The notes below the pieces were generated by a model that had not been told where the DNA came from, ran no database searches, and worked only from the letters and a program-made list of their open reading frames with translations. The position numbers and the translations under genes are program-made. This document shows positions 45,712-54,742 of a stretch of DNA of 64,000 bases, one piece after another. Numbering within the stretch: position 1 is the stretch's first letter; the number at the start of each line of letters is the position of its first letter. Origin of the DNA: Hymenobacter aranciens. Lineage in GTDB: Bacteria > Bacteroidota > Bacteroidia > Cytophagales > Hymenobacteraceae. The DNA lies in assembly GCF_030580865.1 (NCBI RefSeq), contig NZ_JAUQSY010000006.1, positions 1-64,000 of the forward strand, written 5' to 3'.

Positions 45712-46803
45712 ATGCCCGATAATCCCCTGCCCACCAATCCCGAAAGCTCCGAAGCCAGCTTCCTGCAGCGCTTCAGCCCTTCGCGCATTCTGTTGCCGGT
45801 GGTCATTGGCCTGGCGGTGGTGGGCTTCATGTTCTGGCGCAGCTATAAGCCCGGCGACCTCGCCCCCCTGGCCAACGCCCGGTGGGAATGGCTACTCGTG
45901 ACTTTGCTGGTACTACTTGCCCGCGACGCCGGTTACGTCTACCGCATCCGCCACATTGCCGAGCGCGAGCTGAGCTACCGCCAGAGCCTCGACGTCATTA
46001 TGATTTGGGAGTTTGCCTCCTGCGTGCTGCCCTCCGCCGTGGGCGGCACCGCTGTGGCCTCCTTCATCCTTAACAAGGAAGGCATTCCCCTAGGCAAGTC
46101 GCTGGCCTACGTGATGGTAACTGCCCTGCTCGACAACCTCTACTACGTGCTGATGGTGCCGCTGGTAGTGCTTATTGCCGGCAAAGGCCTCTACCCCCAC
46201 GAGGCCCTGCAAAGCACCTTCATCGCTTCCTTACGCTACGCCTTTATCTTCAGCTACGTGGGTGTCACCGCCTACGCCGGGCTGATGATGTACGCCCTGT
46301 TCGTCAATCCGCATTCGGTGCGGCGTTTTCTGGTGCGGCTGTTTTCGCTGCCCGTGCTGCGGCGCTGGCAGCGCAGCGCCTACCGCCACGGCCAGGAAAT
46401 GGTGGAGGCCTCGGCCCAGCTGCGCGGCAACGGCCCCGGTTATTGGTGGCGCGCCGCCCTCAGCACCGCTTTCGTCTGGACGGCCCGCTACGCCATCATC
46501 GGCTGCCTCATCGCCGCCTTTGTGCCGATGGACACCAACGAGTTCCTCTTCATCTTCGCCCGCAATATCACTTACAAAGTCATTCTGCTGGTAGCCATTA
46601 CTCCCGGTGGCGCCGGCATTGCCGAAGGGGCGTTCCCCACCTTCTTCGGCAAGTTCATCGGCACAGCCACGCTCACCAGCTTCATGGTGCTGCTCTACCG
46701 CGTCGTCACCTATTATCTGTATCTGGTGCTGGGCAGCATCTTCCTGCCACGCTGGGTAGCCCGCGTTTTCAGCCGCCCATATGCGCTGCCGAAGGGTTGC
46801 TAG
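45712..46803 (+). CDS. lysylphosphatidylglycerol synthase TM-region / UPF0104-type membrane protein
   Basis: A 363-residue protein with about seven to eight hydrophobic helices (ILLPVVIGLAVVGFMFW, WLLVTLLVLLARDAGYVYRI, ASCVLPSAVGGTAVASFIL, YVMVTALLDNLYYVLMVPLVVL and others). The conserved segments WEFASCVLPSAVGGTA and ITPGGAGIAEGAFPTF are those of the flippase-like domain found in MprF and YbhN proteins. It probably moves a lipid or a lipid-linked group across the inner membrane. No synthase domain is attached. Confidence 0.85.
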   Translation: MPDNPLPTNPESSEASFLQRFSPSRILLPVVIGLAVVGFMFWRSYKPGDLAPLANARWEWLLVTLLVLLARDAGYVYRIRHIAERELSYRQSLDVIMIWEFASCVLPSAVGGTAVASFILNKEGIPLGKSLAYVMVTALLDNLYYVLMVPLVVLIAGKGLYPHEALQSTFIASLRYAFIFSYVGVTAYAGLMMYALFVNPHSVRRFLVRLFSLPVLRRWQRSAYRHGQEMVEASAQLRGNGPGYWWRAALSTAFVWTARYAIIGCLIAAFVPMDTNEFLFIFARNITYKVILLVAITPGGAGIAEGAFPTFFGKFIGTATLTSFMVLLYRVVTYYLYLVLGSIFLPRWVARVFSRPYALPKGC

Positions 46804-46824
46804 GCCAACGAGCAATACGAAGTT

Positions 46825-46881
46825 TTGCCACAAAAAAGGAGCCCCGCACCAGTTCGGTGCGGGGCTCCTTTTTTGTGGCAA
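46825..46881. terminator. bidirectional terminator hairpin
   Basis: TTGCCACAAAAAAGGAGCCC... (46825-46850) pairs with its exact complement ending at 46881, around a 5-nt loop. The A-run and T-run on the outer stem suit termination of both convergent genes. Confidence 0.8.
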
Positions 46882-46892
46882 GTCCGCGAAGC

Positions 46893-47315
46893 TTACTCTG
46901 CCTCCAGCATCAGGGCCGCGCCGGCGGCCGACTTCAGCGTCAGCTTGTCATCCGTCAACGTTTCCACGTTAAACACATTCTGCGTGGCGCTGCCTTCGGG
47001 AGTGAAAGCAATGGTTTTACCAGCCTGGTCAAACGTGTATTTGCCCGAGACAGAACCGCCACCACCATTGGTCATGGTGTAATTGCCATTGGCAAAAATG
47101 TGCAGCTCCTGGTCTTCCTGGGCGTCGGTTTGTTTCACCTTGTCGCCAGTGGCGTCAACTTCTTTGTGGGTTTTCCACACTTTATGGTCGGTGCCGTAGA
47201 GCATGTTCACGCCTTCCACTTTTCCTTTGTCGCTACCGCAGGCCACGGTGAAAAGGGAAAGCAGCAGCAGAAAAGCTGCAAACTGGCGAAACGGAGAAAA
47301 AAGCTGGGTTTTCAT
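46893..47315 (-). CDS. small lipoprotein
   Basis: A 140-residue protein with a signal peptide and lipobox (LFTVACGS, Cys26). The mature part alternates charged and beta-strand segments (HIFANGNYTMTNGGGGSVSG, KYTFDQAGKTIAFTPEG, LTLKSAAGAALMLEAE) and resembles lipocalin-like or META-type small domains common in Bacteroidetes lipoproteins. No function can be assigned. It is convergent with the flippase-like gene. Confidence 0.75.
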   Translation of the reverse strand: MKTQLFSPFRQFAAFLLLLSLFTVACGSDKGKVEGVNMLYGTDHKVWKTHKEVDATGDKVKQTDAQEDQELHIFANGNYTMTNGGGGSVSGKYTFDQAGKTIAFTPEGSATQNVFNVETLTDDKLTLKSAAGAALMLEAE

Positions 47316-47497
47316 CGGTGTAAGCGCTGATTTGAGTGAGAATTACTGCCGATACGTATCGACACCGGAGCTTACGGTGAGAAAAAAAAAGAGTTTATAA
47401 CAAAACATTACTAACTTGCGGCCGTAAAATGGCTCGAAGCAGCCGCCGATAGGGTGGTGGTTTTGTTGAATTCACTTCTCCAATCCGATTCGAACCC

Positions 47498-47785
47498 ATG
47501 GGACTCTTTGATTTTCTTAGCGACAAAGGCGAGACAAAGCCCGCTGAATCAGCACCAAAACCGGCAACTACCGGAAAAGACGCAGATTTTTTCGGCACCG
47601 GCGAAACCAAACCTGACTCCAATACGTATACAGTTGTGAGCGGTGACACGCTTTCCAAAATTGCCAAACACCACTACGGCGACGGCGCCAAGTGGCATCA
47701 GATATACGAGGCCAATAAGGCCATCATCGGTAATAACCCTGACCGAATTGAAATAGGTCAGGTGTTAACGATACCTAGTCTCTAG
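47498..47785 (+). CDS. LysM-domain protein
   Basis: A 95-residue protein starting MGLFDFLSDKGETKP. The second half is one LysM domain (YTVVSGDTLSKIAKHHYGDG, WHQIYEANKAII, DRIEIGQVLTIP). This layout (MGLFDF start, acidic linker, C-terminal LysM) is that of Kbp/YgaU-type proteins without the BON domain, which are cytoplasmic or envelope-associated. There is no signal peptide. A terminator follows directly. Confidence 0.88.
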   Translation: MGLFDFLSDKGETKPAESAPKPATTGKDADFFGTGETKPDSNTYTVVSGDTLSKIAKHHYGDGAKWHQIYEANKAIIGNNPDRIEIGQVLTIPSL

Positions 47786-47811
47786 GTACTTTTTTGCAGA
47801 AAAAAGGTGAG

Positions 47812-47843
47812 AAAAGCCACTCCGTTTCGGGGTGGTTTTTTTC
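47812..47843 (+). terminator. intrinsic terminator
   Basis: AAAGCCACTCCG-TTT-CGGGGTGG is followed by a run of seven T, directly after the LysM gene. Confidence 0.75.
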
Positions 47844-47979
47844 GTTTATGGAGTTCTCGCTGCATCCGGGGTGAAGGTAACTGTCATGCAGGACGCAGTA
47901 AAGTGCGACGGTTGACAGAATATTTCTGCGCCGCTAATCGGTAGCTGCTTTTATTTGTGTTTCCGCTTTGTCCAAGCTT

Positions 47980-48909
47980 ATGTCGCTCCACTTCCCTCCT
48001 TCTCTGCAGCGCGGCCAGCGCGTGGCCATCGTCAGCACCGCCCGCAAGATTATGGCCGAAGAGTTGACGCACGCCCAAAATATCTTGAATGATTGGGGCG
48101 TAGAAATAACCTTGGGTGAAAGTATTGCCAGCGACTTCCATCAGTTTGCCGGCGACGATGAGCTGCGCCGCCGCGATTTCCAGCGGCAGCTCGACGACCC
48201 CAACGTTCACGCTATTCTCTGCGCCCGGGGCGGCTACGGTACTGCCCGTATTGTTGACGAGCTGGATTTCTCGCGTTTTGCCCAACAGCCCAAGTGGATA
48301 GCAGGCTTTTCCGACATTACGGTGCTCAACTGTCATCTGCTGCGGCTGGGCTACGCCAGCATCCACGGGGTGATGGCGGTGCTCTTCGGCCAGGCTGGCG
48401 GCGAAATGGCAGTGGAAAGCCTGCGCCGGGCGCTGTTTGGCGAAGTCATTAACTACCAAGCGCCCGCTATGCCGCACAACCGCTTCGGCACGGCTACGGG
48501 CGAGTTGGTGGGTGGCAATCTGAGCTTGCTGCACACCCTCACGGGCACGCCTTCGCAGGTGAGCTTTGTAGGCCGCATTCTTTTTCTGGAAGATTTGGAC
48601 GAATACCTCTACCACATCGACCGCATGATGCTACACTTGCACCGGAGTGGGCAGCTGGCGGGCTTGGCGGGGCTGGTAGTGGGTCACTTCTCGCTGATGC
48701 GCGATAATGCCGTGCCCTTTGGCGCCACGGCTTATGATGTGATTGACCGTTATGCGCAACTCTACGACTTTCCAGTCGCTTACGGGTTCCCCATCGGCCA
48801 CGAGGCGGAGAACGGGGCCGTGGTGGTAGGCCGCGTGGTGCGGCTGACCGTGACAGACAGCGGCAGCAGTCTGGCCGATGCGGTGGATGTAGGGGCGGGG
48901 AAGTTATAG
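47980..48909 (+). CDS. S66 family LD-carboxypeptidase
   Basis: I chose ATG 47980 (a TTG at 47968 is possible), giving 309 residues. The S66 fold is shown by QRVAIVSTARKI at the start, CARGGYGTARIVDELDF, GFSDITVLNCHL, ELVGGNLSLLHTLTGTP, the catalytic Glu in ILFLEDLDEYLYHIDRM and the His in FPIGHEAENGAVVVG. Enzymes of this group trim the D-alanine of muropeptides from LD bonds during peptidoglycan recycling. The nucleophile region is less typical than in E. coli LdcA, but the order of motifs is clear. Confidence 0.88.
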   Translation: MSLHFPPSLQRGQRVAIVSTARKIMAEELTHAQNILNDWGVEITLGESIASDFHQFAGDDELRRRDFQRQLDDPNVHAILCARGGYGTARIVDELDFSRFAQQPKWIAGFSDITVLNCHLLRLGYASIHGVMAVLFGQAGGEMAVESLRRALFGEVINYQAPAMPHNRFGTATGELVGGNLSLLHTLTGTPSQVSFVGRILFLEDLDEYLYHIDRMMLHLHRSGQLAGLAGLVVGHFSLMRDNAVPFGATAYDVIDRYAQLYDFPVAYGFPIGHEAENGAVVVGRVVRLTVTDSGSSLADAVDVGAGKL

Positions 48910-48914
48910 AATAT

Positions 48915-48941
48915 GTACCCCGAATTCTCAATTCGGGGTAC
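48915..48941. terminator. 12-bp stem hairpin
   Basis: GTACCCCGAATT-CTC-AATTCGGGGTAC forms a perfect stem between convergent genes (LD-carboxypeptidase and YitT). It has no T-run, so its role as a terminator is only likely. Confidence 0.5.
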
Positions 48942-48963
48942 ACGTCCTTGCGGAATAGATGGG

Positions 48964-49947
48964 CTAATGCAGCGGGCGTTTCTTCACCAAGCCGCCTTTG
49001 GTGTCGCGCACACTGTGCATCACTACGAAAGCGCGGGCGTCAATCTTATTGATTTCAGCCGTGAGTTGCGTGACTTCCAGGCGGGTGACGACGGTGAAAA
49101 TAATATCTACCGTGTCGCGCATGTGGCCGCGGGAACCGTAGCCGCGCTTCCCGGCATACACCGTGACGCCCCGGCCGAGCTTCTCGGTGACCATGAGGCG
49201 GATTTCTTCGCTGCGCGAGGAAATAATGGTGACGCCGGTGTATTCTTCGATGCCTTCGATGAGAAAATCGACGGTTTTGGCAGCCGAAAGGTAGGCAAGG
49301 ATGGAGTAGAGGGCCGTTTCGACAGAGAGCAGCCAAGCGGCCACGCCAAAGATGAGAATATTGATAAGCAGAATGATGTCGCCCACAGAGAGCGGCGTGC
49401 GCTTGCTGATGTACACGGCCAGCACCTCGGTGCCGTCGAGCACGGCGCCGCCGCGCATGGCCAGGCCCACGCCCGCTCCCAGGAAGAAGCCGCCGAACAC
49501 GGCAATGAGCAGTTTGTCTTGGGTAAGCGTGGGAAAGGAAATGACCAGCAGCACGAGGGCCAAACCCAGAATGACGACCAGCGTGCGCAGGGCAAAGCCA
49601 CGACCGTGCTGGAAGTAGCCCATTATCACGAATGGGATGTTGATGACGACAATCAACAGGGACAATGGCAGGCCGGTAACATGCGTGACCAGCAGCGACA
49701 TACCCGTGACACCGCCATCAATAAAATCGTTGGGTAGCAGGAAGCCTTTGAGGCCCAAGGCTGCTGAGAACACGGAGGCTACCAGCAGGGACAGTTGCAC
49801 CAGCTTGCGGCGCAGGTCCCAGCCGGTGAAGAAGGATTTCTCGCCGAAGGGCACCTGTACAGGCTGTTTGTTGAGCTCCAGAATGGGTTCCTGCCGATTG
49901 GTAGCAGCGGGAGATTGTTCGGATGTAGATTGTTCAATAGAAGGCAT
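48964..49947 (-). CDS. YitT family membrane protein (DUF161/DUF2179)
   Basis: The start at ATG 49947 gives 327 residues; a longer frame up to 50007 adds an unlikely leader. After a hydrophilic N-terminus there are about five to six membrane helices (LSLLVASVFSAALGLKGFLL, NDFIDGGVTGMSLLV, TLVVILGLALVLLVISF, GGFFLGAGVGLAMRGGAVLDG). The C-terminal DUF2179 domain follows (TIISSRSEEIRLMVTEKLGRG, GSRGHMRDTVDIIFTVVTRLE). YitT proteins are conserved, and their transport substrate is not established. Confidence 0.9.
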   Translation of the reverse strand: MPSIEQSTSEQSPAATNRQEPILELNKQPVQVPFGEKSFFTGWDLRRKLVQLSLLVASVFSAALGLKGFLLPNDFIDGGVTGMSLLVTHVTGLPLSLLIVVINIPFVIMGYFQHGRGFALRTLVVILGLALVLLVISFPTLTQDKLLIAVFGGFFLGAGVGLAMRGGAVLDGTEVLAVYISKRTPLSVGDIILLINILIFGVAAWLLSVETALYSILAYLSAAKTVDFLIEGIEEYTGVTIISSRSEEIRLMVTEKLGRGVTVYAGKRGYGSRGHMRDTVDIIFTVVTRLEVTQLTAEINKIDARAFVVMHSVRDTKGGLVKKRPLH

Positions 49948-50092
49948 TAACACGTCATTTTTAAGCAGCCTGGGAAATTGCGGGCAGGCAGCAGGGTACC
50001 TGCTCATATTACCACCGCCGCATCTGAGAGCGGTGATGGCACGGCTTTATTGGCTCGAAGCCAAGAAGCCGGCGGATGAAAGCAAGCCGCAG

Positions 50093-50473
50093 CTAAGGAG
50101 CCTGGGGTGACAAAGCCACACGTAATAGGCACCGCTGGTGCGTGGCTAACGAGCGCATTGGATGGCCCTCTGCCAGCTGGCAACCATACAGCGACCAACT
50201 ACGCCACCACTCTGGCAGTACCAGGCTGCAGACAGTTGCTGACGAACCTGTTACCGGCATTTCAAGGCAATGAACAGCCGGGCTTTCGGGGGTAATGGCT
50301 TCGGGCAGGAAGCCGTAGGCGGGCAATTTCAGCGACGGCCGCTGCTGGTGGGCCGACCGCTGGCTGGCGGTGGTTAGCGGAGTAGCCTGCGCGCTAGTCA
50401 TGCCGCTTCCAAGCCACAGTAAAACTACCGTTAGCCAGCTTAGGTGAAGCAGAGCAGGAGAAGAATTGCGCAA
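50093..50473 (-). CDS. possible small exported protein
   Basis: 126 codons start at TTG 50473. The first 30 residues make a good signal peptide (LLHLSWLTVVLLWLGSGMTS, then AQA). The mature part is about 95 residues with four or five cysteines (VHCLEM, TVCSLV, YGCQLA, QRCLLR), which suggests disulfides outside the cytoplasm. Third codon positions are GC-biased as in real genes here. No family is recognised. An ATG at codon 25 is an alternative start but would lose the signal. The weak start codon lowers confidence. Confidence 0.5.
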   Translation of the reverse strand: MRNSSPALLHLSWLTVVLLWLGSGMTSAQATPLTTASQRSAHQQRPSLKLPAYGFLPEAITPESPAVHCLEMPVTGSSATVCSLVLPEWWRSWSLYGCQLAEGHPMRSLATHQRCLLRVALSPQAP

Positions 50474-50504
50474 AACAGTAGGATGAAAGCCTGGACAGTA
50501 TACG

Positions 50505-50543
50505 AAAAAACCGCCCGACCCGACGGGGTCAAGCGGTTTTTTT
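50505..50543. terminator. terminator hairpin
   Basis: GAAAAAACCGC and GCGGTTTTTTT pair around an inner CCCGAC/GGGTC block. It lies between the gene ending at 50576 and the start of the small exported gene. Confidence 0.65.
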
Positions 50544-50575
50544 GACGATAAACAACTGGCGAATTGAACTATGGG

Positions 50576-51598
50576 TTACTCGACGTAGAGCGTTTGGGTC
50601 ACGGTCTGGCCCACGGCTTTGAGGGTTTTGCGGTCGATGATGTCCATATTATCCGTGGTGGCGTGGTGGTAGGCCGGGAAATATTCGTTACCGTAGGGCA
50701 GGTGGTCGATGATATCGACGGTGGGGATGCCGGCCTCGTTGGTGTAGACGTGGTCGTCGGTGATGCCGGGCGAATCCTGGAAGAGGAAGAAGTCGGTGTA
50801 GCCGAGGCGGGCGGCGGTATTCCAGATTTTATCGACGGCCGGGCGGGCGTTGTTGCGCGACAGCTCTTCGCGGCTGAACTTGCCGTTTTTGGCGCCTACC
50901 ATGTCGAGCAGCACGCCGTATTCGGCTTTGTAATTGGCCGGTAGCAGATTCTTACCCCAGTACTGCGAGCCCAGGCACCAGGAGTCGCCGCTGCCTTCGA
51001 GCAGGTTTTTCTGGCCTTGCTGGGTGCCGCTGTCGTAGCCCCAGTCCTCGGCGTCGAAGAGAATGAAATCGACGCCGACGTTGGGAGCGAGGCTGTCGGT
51101 TTGGGCGGCCAGGATGCGGGCCATTTCGAGGGCTACGGCCACGCCGCTGGCCCCGTCGCTGGCCCCGTCGAGGGGTGCTTTGGGATTTTTGGGGTCGTTG
51201 TCGGCGTAGGGGCGGGTGTCCCAGTGCGCGAAGATGGCTACCCGGCGCGCGGCCTGCGGCTGGTACTGGGCAATGATGTTGCGGGCCTTGAGCATGGTGC
51301 CGTCGAAGGCCATGGCCTCGAAAGGTTGCTCTTTCACCGTCAGGCCCCAGCCTTTAAACTTATTCACCAGCCAGTTGCCGCAGGCTACGTGGGCCTTAGA
51401 ATTGGGCACACGGGGGCCGAAAGCCACCTGTTTGGCGGTGAAGGCGTAGGCCGAGTCGGCGTTGAACACCGGGGCTTTGGGCAGGGGCGCTTCGGCGGTG
51501 GTGGTCGTGGCCTTTTCGGTGTCCTTTGTACTCGGGCAGGCGGTGAGGAGGAAGGTGGCGGCCAGCGCGGCCGGAAGGAAGCGGAATATGCGTTTCAT
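50576..51598 (-). CDS. M28 family peptidase / glutaminyl-cyclase-like lipoprotein
   Basis: The start at ATG 51598 gives MKRIFRFLPAALAATFLLTA, then a lipobox Cys (LLTACPS), 340 residues. Zinc-site motifs of M28 enzymes are present: AHWDTRPYADND, DGASDGASGVAVALEMAR with the bridging Asp, DFILFDAEDWG with the Glu, and FPAYHHATTDNMD with the His. The WGYDSG-Q and DDHVYTNEAGIPTVDIID segments resemble bacterial glutaminyl-peptide cyclotransferases of the M28 fold. It acts on peptides outside the inner membrane, and peptidase versus cyclase activity is not decided by sequence. Confidence 0.88.
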   Translation of the reverse strand: MKRIFRFLPAALAATFLLTACPSTKDTEKATTTTAEAPLPKAPVFNADSAYAFTAKQVAFGPRVPNSKAHVACGNWLVNKFKGWGLTVKEQPFEAMAFDGTMLKARNIIAQYQPQAARRVAIFAHWDTRPYADNDPKNPKAPLDGASDGASGVAVALEMARILAAQTDSLAPNVGVDFILFDAEDWGYDSGTQQGQKNLLEGSGDSWCLGSQYWGKNLLPANYKAEYGVLLDMVGAKNGKFSREELSRNNARPAVDKIWNTAARLGYTDFFLFQDSPGITDDHVYTNEAGIPTVDIIDHLPYGNEYFPAYHHATTDNMDIIDRKTLKAVGQTVTQTLYVE

Positions 51599-51624
51599 GC
51601 GGCAGGCAATGTGGCGCGGACGGT

Positions 51625-51671
51625 GAAACCTCACCCCCCGACCCTCTCTCTGGTGGAGAGGGGGAGCCGGA
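51625..51671. repeat. partial copy of the AACCTCACCCC element
   Basis: GAAACCTCACCCCCCGACCC followed by TCTCTC-TGG-TGGAGAGGGG resembles the left arm of the element at 32901-33030, but the outer right arm is missing. It fills the short gap between cysS and the M28 gene. Confidence 0.6.
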
Positions 51672-51700
51672 CGACTGTTTTTTAGGATTGTGGAGGCGTT

Positions 51701-53239
<1,539 letters not shown>

Positions 53240-53243
53240 GGTA

Positions 53244-53251
53244 CAAAGGTA
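53244..53251 (-). promoter_or_regulatory. TAnnTTTG element directly before cysS
   Basis: The minus strand reads TACCTTTG-TACC-ATG. If transcription starts at the usual distance, the start codon is at or next to +1. Confidence 0.5.
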
Positions 53252-53390
53252 GCGGGGCCGGCGCGCTACGCGGTGGCATTGGTCCCGTGAAATAAGGCAG
53301 CAGAAAAAACGCAACAACCCAGCGCCCGTTTTTGCTCAAGCCGATTGATTAATTTCTGACGACGACGACAACCAGCCCTGGCTCAAGCTT

Positions 53391-54548
53391 TCAGCGCAGC
53401 CGGTACTGCGCCTCCACCGGAAAGTGGTCGGACCAGGGGATTTCCCGGTGCACCCGACATCCCAGCACCTCCCACTCGGCCCCGGCAAACTGCTGGTCGA
53501 TACGCAGGAAGGGCAGCTTGCCGTTGTAGGTGCTGCCGATGCCCATGCCCACGGTGGCCCAGGCGTTTTGGAGGTGGTCGGCCAGTTGGTCGTAGGTGTA
53601 GGAGTAGGGCAGGTCGTTGAGGTCGCCAGCCAGCAGCACGGGGTAGGGCGAGCGGGCCACGCGGGCCAGCACGGTATCAATCTGGGTGGCGCGGGCCACG
53701 GCGCCGTTGCGGAAGCGGCGCAGCAGGCCCCGGCCCTTGCGCTGGAACCCCGCGCGGCTGCCGGCGGCATCCACGATGTCGTTTTCGTCCAGGCTCATGC
53801 TTTGCAGATGCAGGTTGAAGACGCGGATGGTATCGTGCGGGCGGGCGAGGTCGGCCCACATGGCGTGATTTTGAGACAATTGCCCGAAGCTCACCGTGCC
53901 GCGCCGCACGATGGGGTAGCGCGAGAAGATGGCCAAACCGAACTCGGCCCCGATGCGGTTGGTGAGGGTTTTCGAGACGAAGGCCTGCCGGCCGCTGGCT
54001 TTTCCCAGATGCTCAACGGCCCGGAATACCTGGCCGTTTTCGCGCGAGCCCTGGGGCTCGTGGTAAAACTCCTGAAGGCAGAGTACGTCGGCCGGGCTGG
54101 CCGCCAGCCAGCGGATGAAGCCTTTGGAGGACGTATAATCGGGGTCACGCAGTTGAGCGTACACGTTGAAGATGCGCACGTTGGCCGACAGCAGCCGTAC
54201 GCTGCCCGCCACCGGCGGCAGGAAGCCGGGCATCTGCCCGATGGGCGCGTTTTCCAAGGCCTTCGCATCGACCTGGGCCGACACCCAGCGGAACGGGTGC
54301 AGGGCCAGCCCGCGCTGCACGTGCGGCCAGCACAGCAGCAGCGCCAGTAGCGGCAGCAGCGCCACCCGCCAGTTGCGCCGCAGCCAATAAAGTGCCAGCG
54401 CGGCCGTGCCCAGCAGCGCCAGCGGCACCGTGAGCGCCCCAAACAGGGCCGGCCAGAACAGGCTGGCCGGAATCTGCTGGCAGGCAATGGCTACCAGTAG
54501 CCAGGCCAGCATCAGAAAGGTAATTTTGAGGGCGAAAGAGCGGCGCAC
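53391..54548 (-). CDS. membrane-anchored endonuclease/exonuclease/phosphatase family protein
   Basis: I chose GTG 54548 (385 residues), because TACCTTTG at 54570-54577 puts the promoter inside any longer frame. Two or three N-terminal helices (KITFLMLAWLLVAIACQ, LFGALTVPLALLGTAALALYW, VALLPLLALLLCWP) anchor it. From about residue 115 it is an EEP domain with RLLSANVRIF, the metal Glu in CLQEFYHEP, FNLHLQSMSLDEND, LAGDLNDLPYSYTYDQL and the terminal His in WSDHFPVEAQY. Such proteins cleave phosphodiesters of DNA, sugar or lipid head groups. The substrate here is unknown and the domain faces the periplasm. Confidence 0.88.
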   Translation of the reverse strand: MRRSFALKITFLMLAWLLVAIACQQIPASLFWPALFGALTVPLALLGTAALALYWLRRNWRVALLPLLALLLCWPHVQRGLALHPFRWVSAQVDAKALENAPIGQMPGFLPPVAGSVRLLSANVRIFNVYAQLRDPDYTSSKGFIRWLAASPADVLCLQEFYHEPQGSRENGQVFRAVEHLGKASGRQAFVSKTLTNRIGAEFGLAIFSRYPIVRRGTVSFGQLSQNHAMWADLARPHDTIRVFNLHLQSMSLDENDIVDAAGSRAGFQRKGRGLLRRFRNGAVARATQIDTVLARVARSPYPVLLAGDLNDLPYSYTYDQLADHLQNAWATVGMGIGSTYNGKLPFLRIDQQFAGAEWEVLGCRVHREIPWSDHFPVEAQYRLR

Positions 54549-54569
54549 GGCACTAGCAACGGACAGCCA

Positions 54570-54577
54570 CAAAGGTA
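54570..54577 (-). promoter_or_regulatory. TAnnTTTG promoter -7 element
   Basis: TACCTTTG on the minus strand lies 21 bp before GTG 54548. It fixes the start choice of the EEP protein. Confidence 0.5.
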
Positions 54578-54742
54578 AGCCGGGGCCCGGGCAAGAACAG
54601 GACAAACAAAAGGCCGACATTTGTTGCACGAATTTTGTCGGTCGTGGGTTGCCCTGCTGCCCGAGGCAACGTTAGGCGGCTGTTTCGAGTCAGGTTAGTA
54701 TATTTCTTAGTATCAGTAGTTCACTGCGGCCACCGCGTTTCT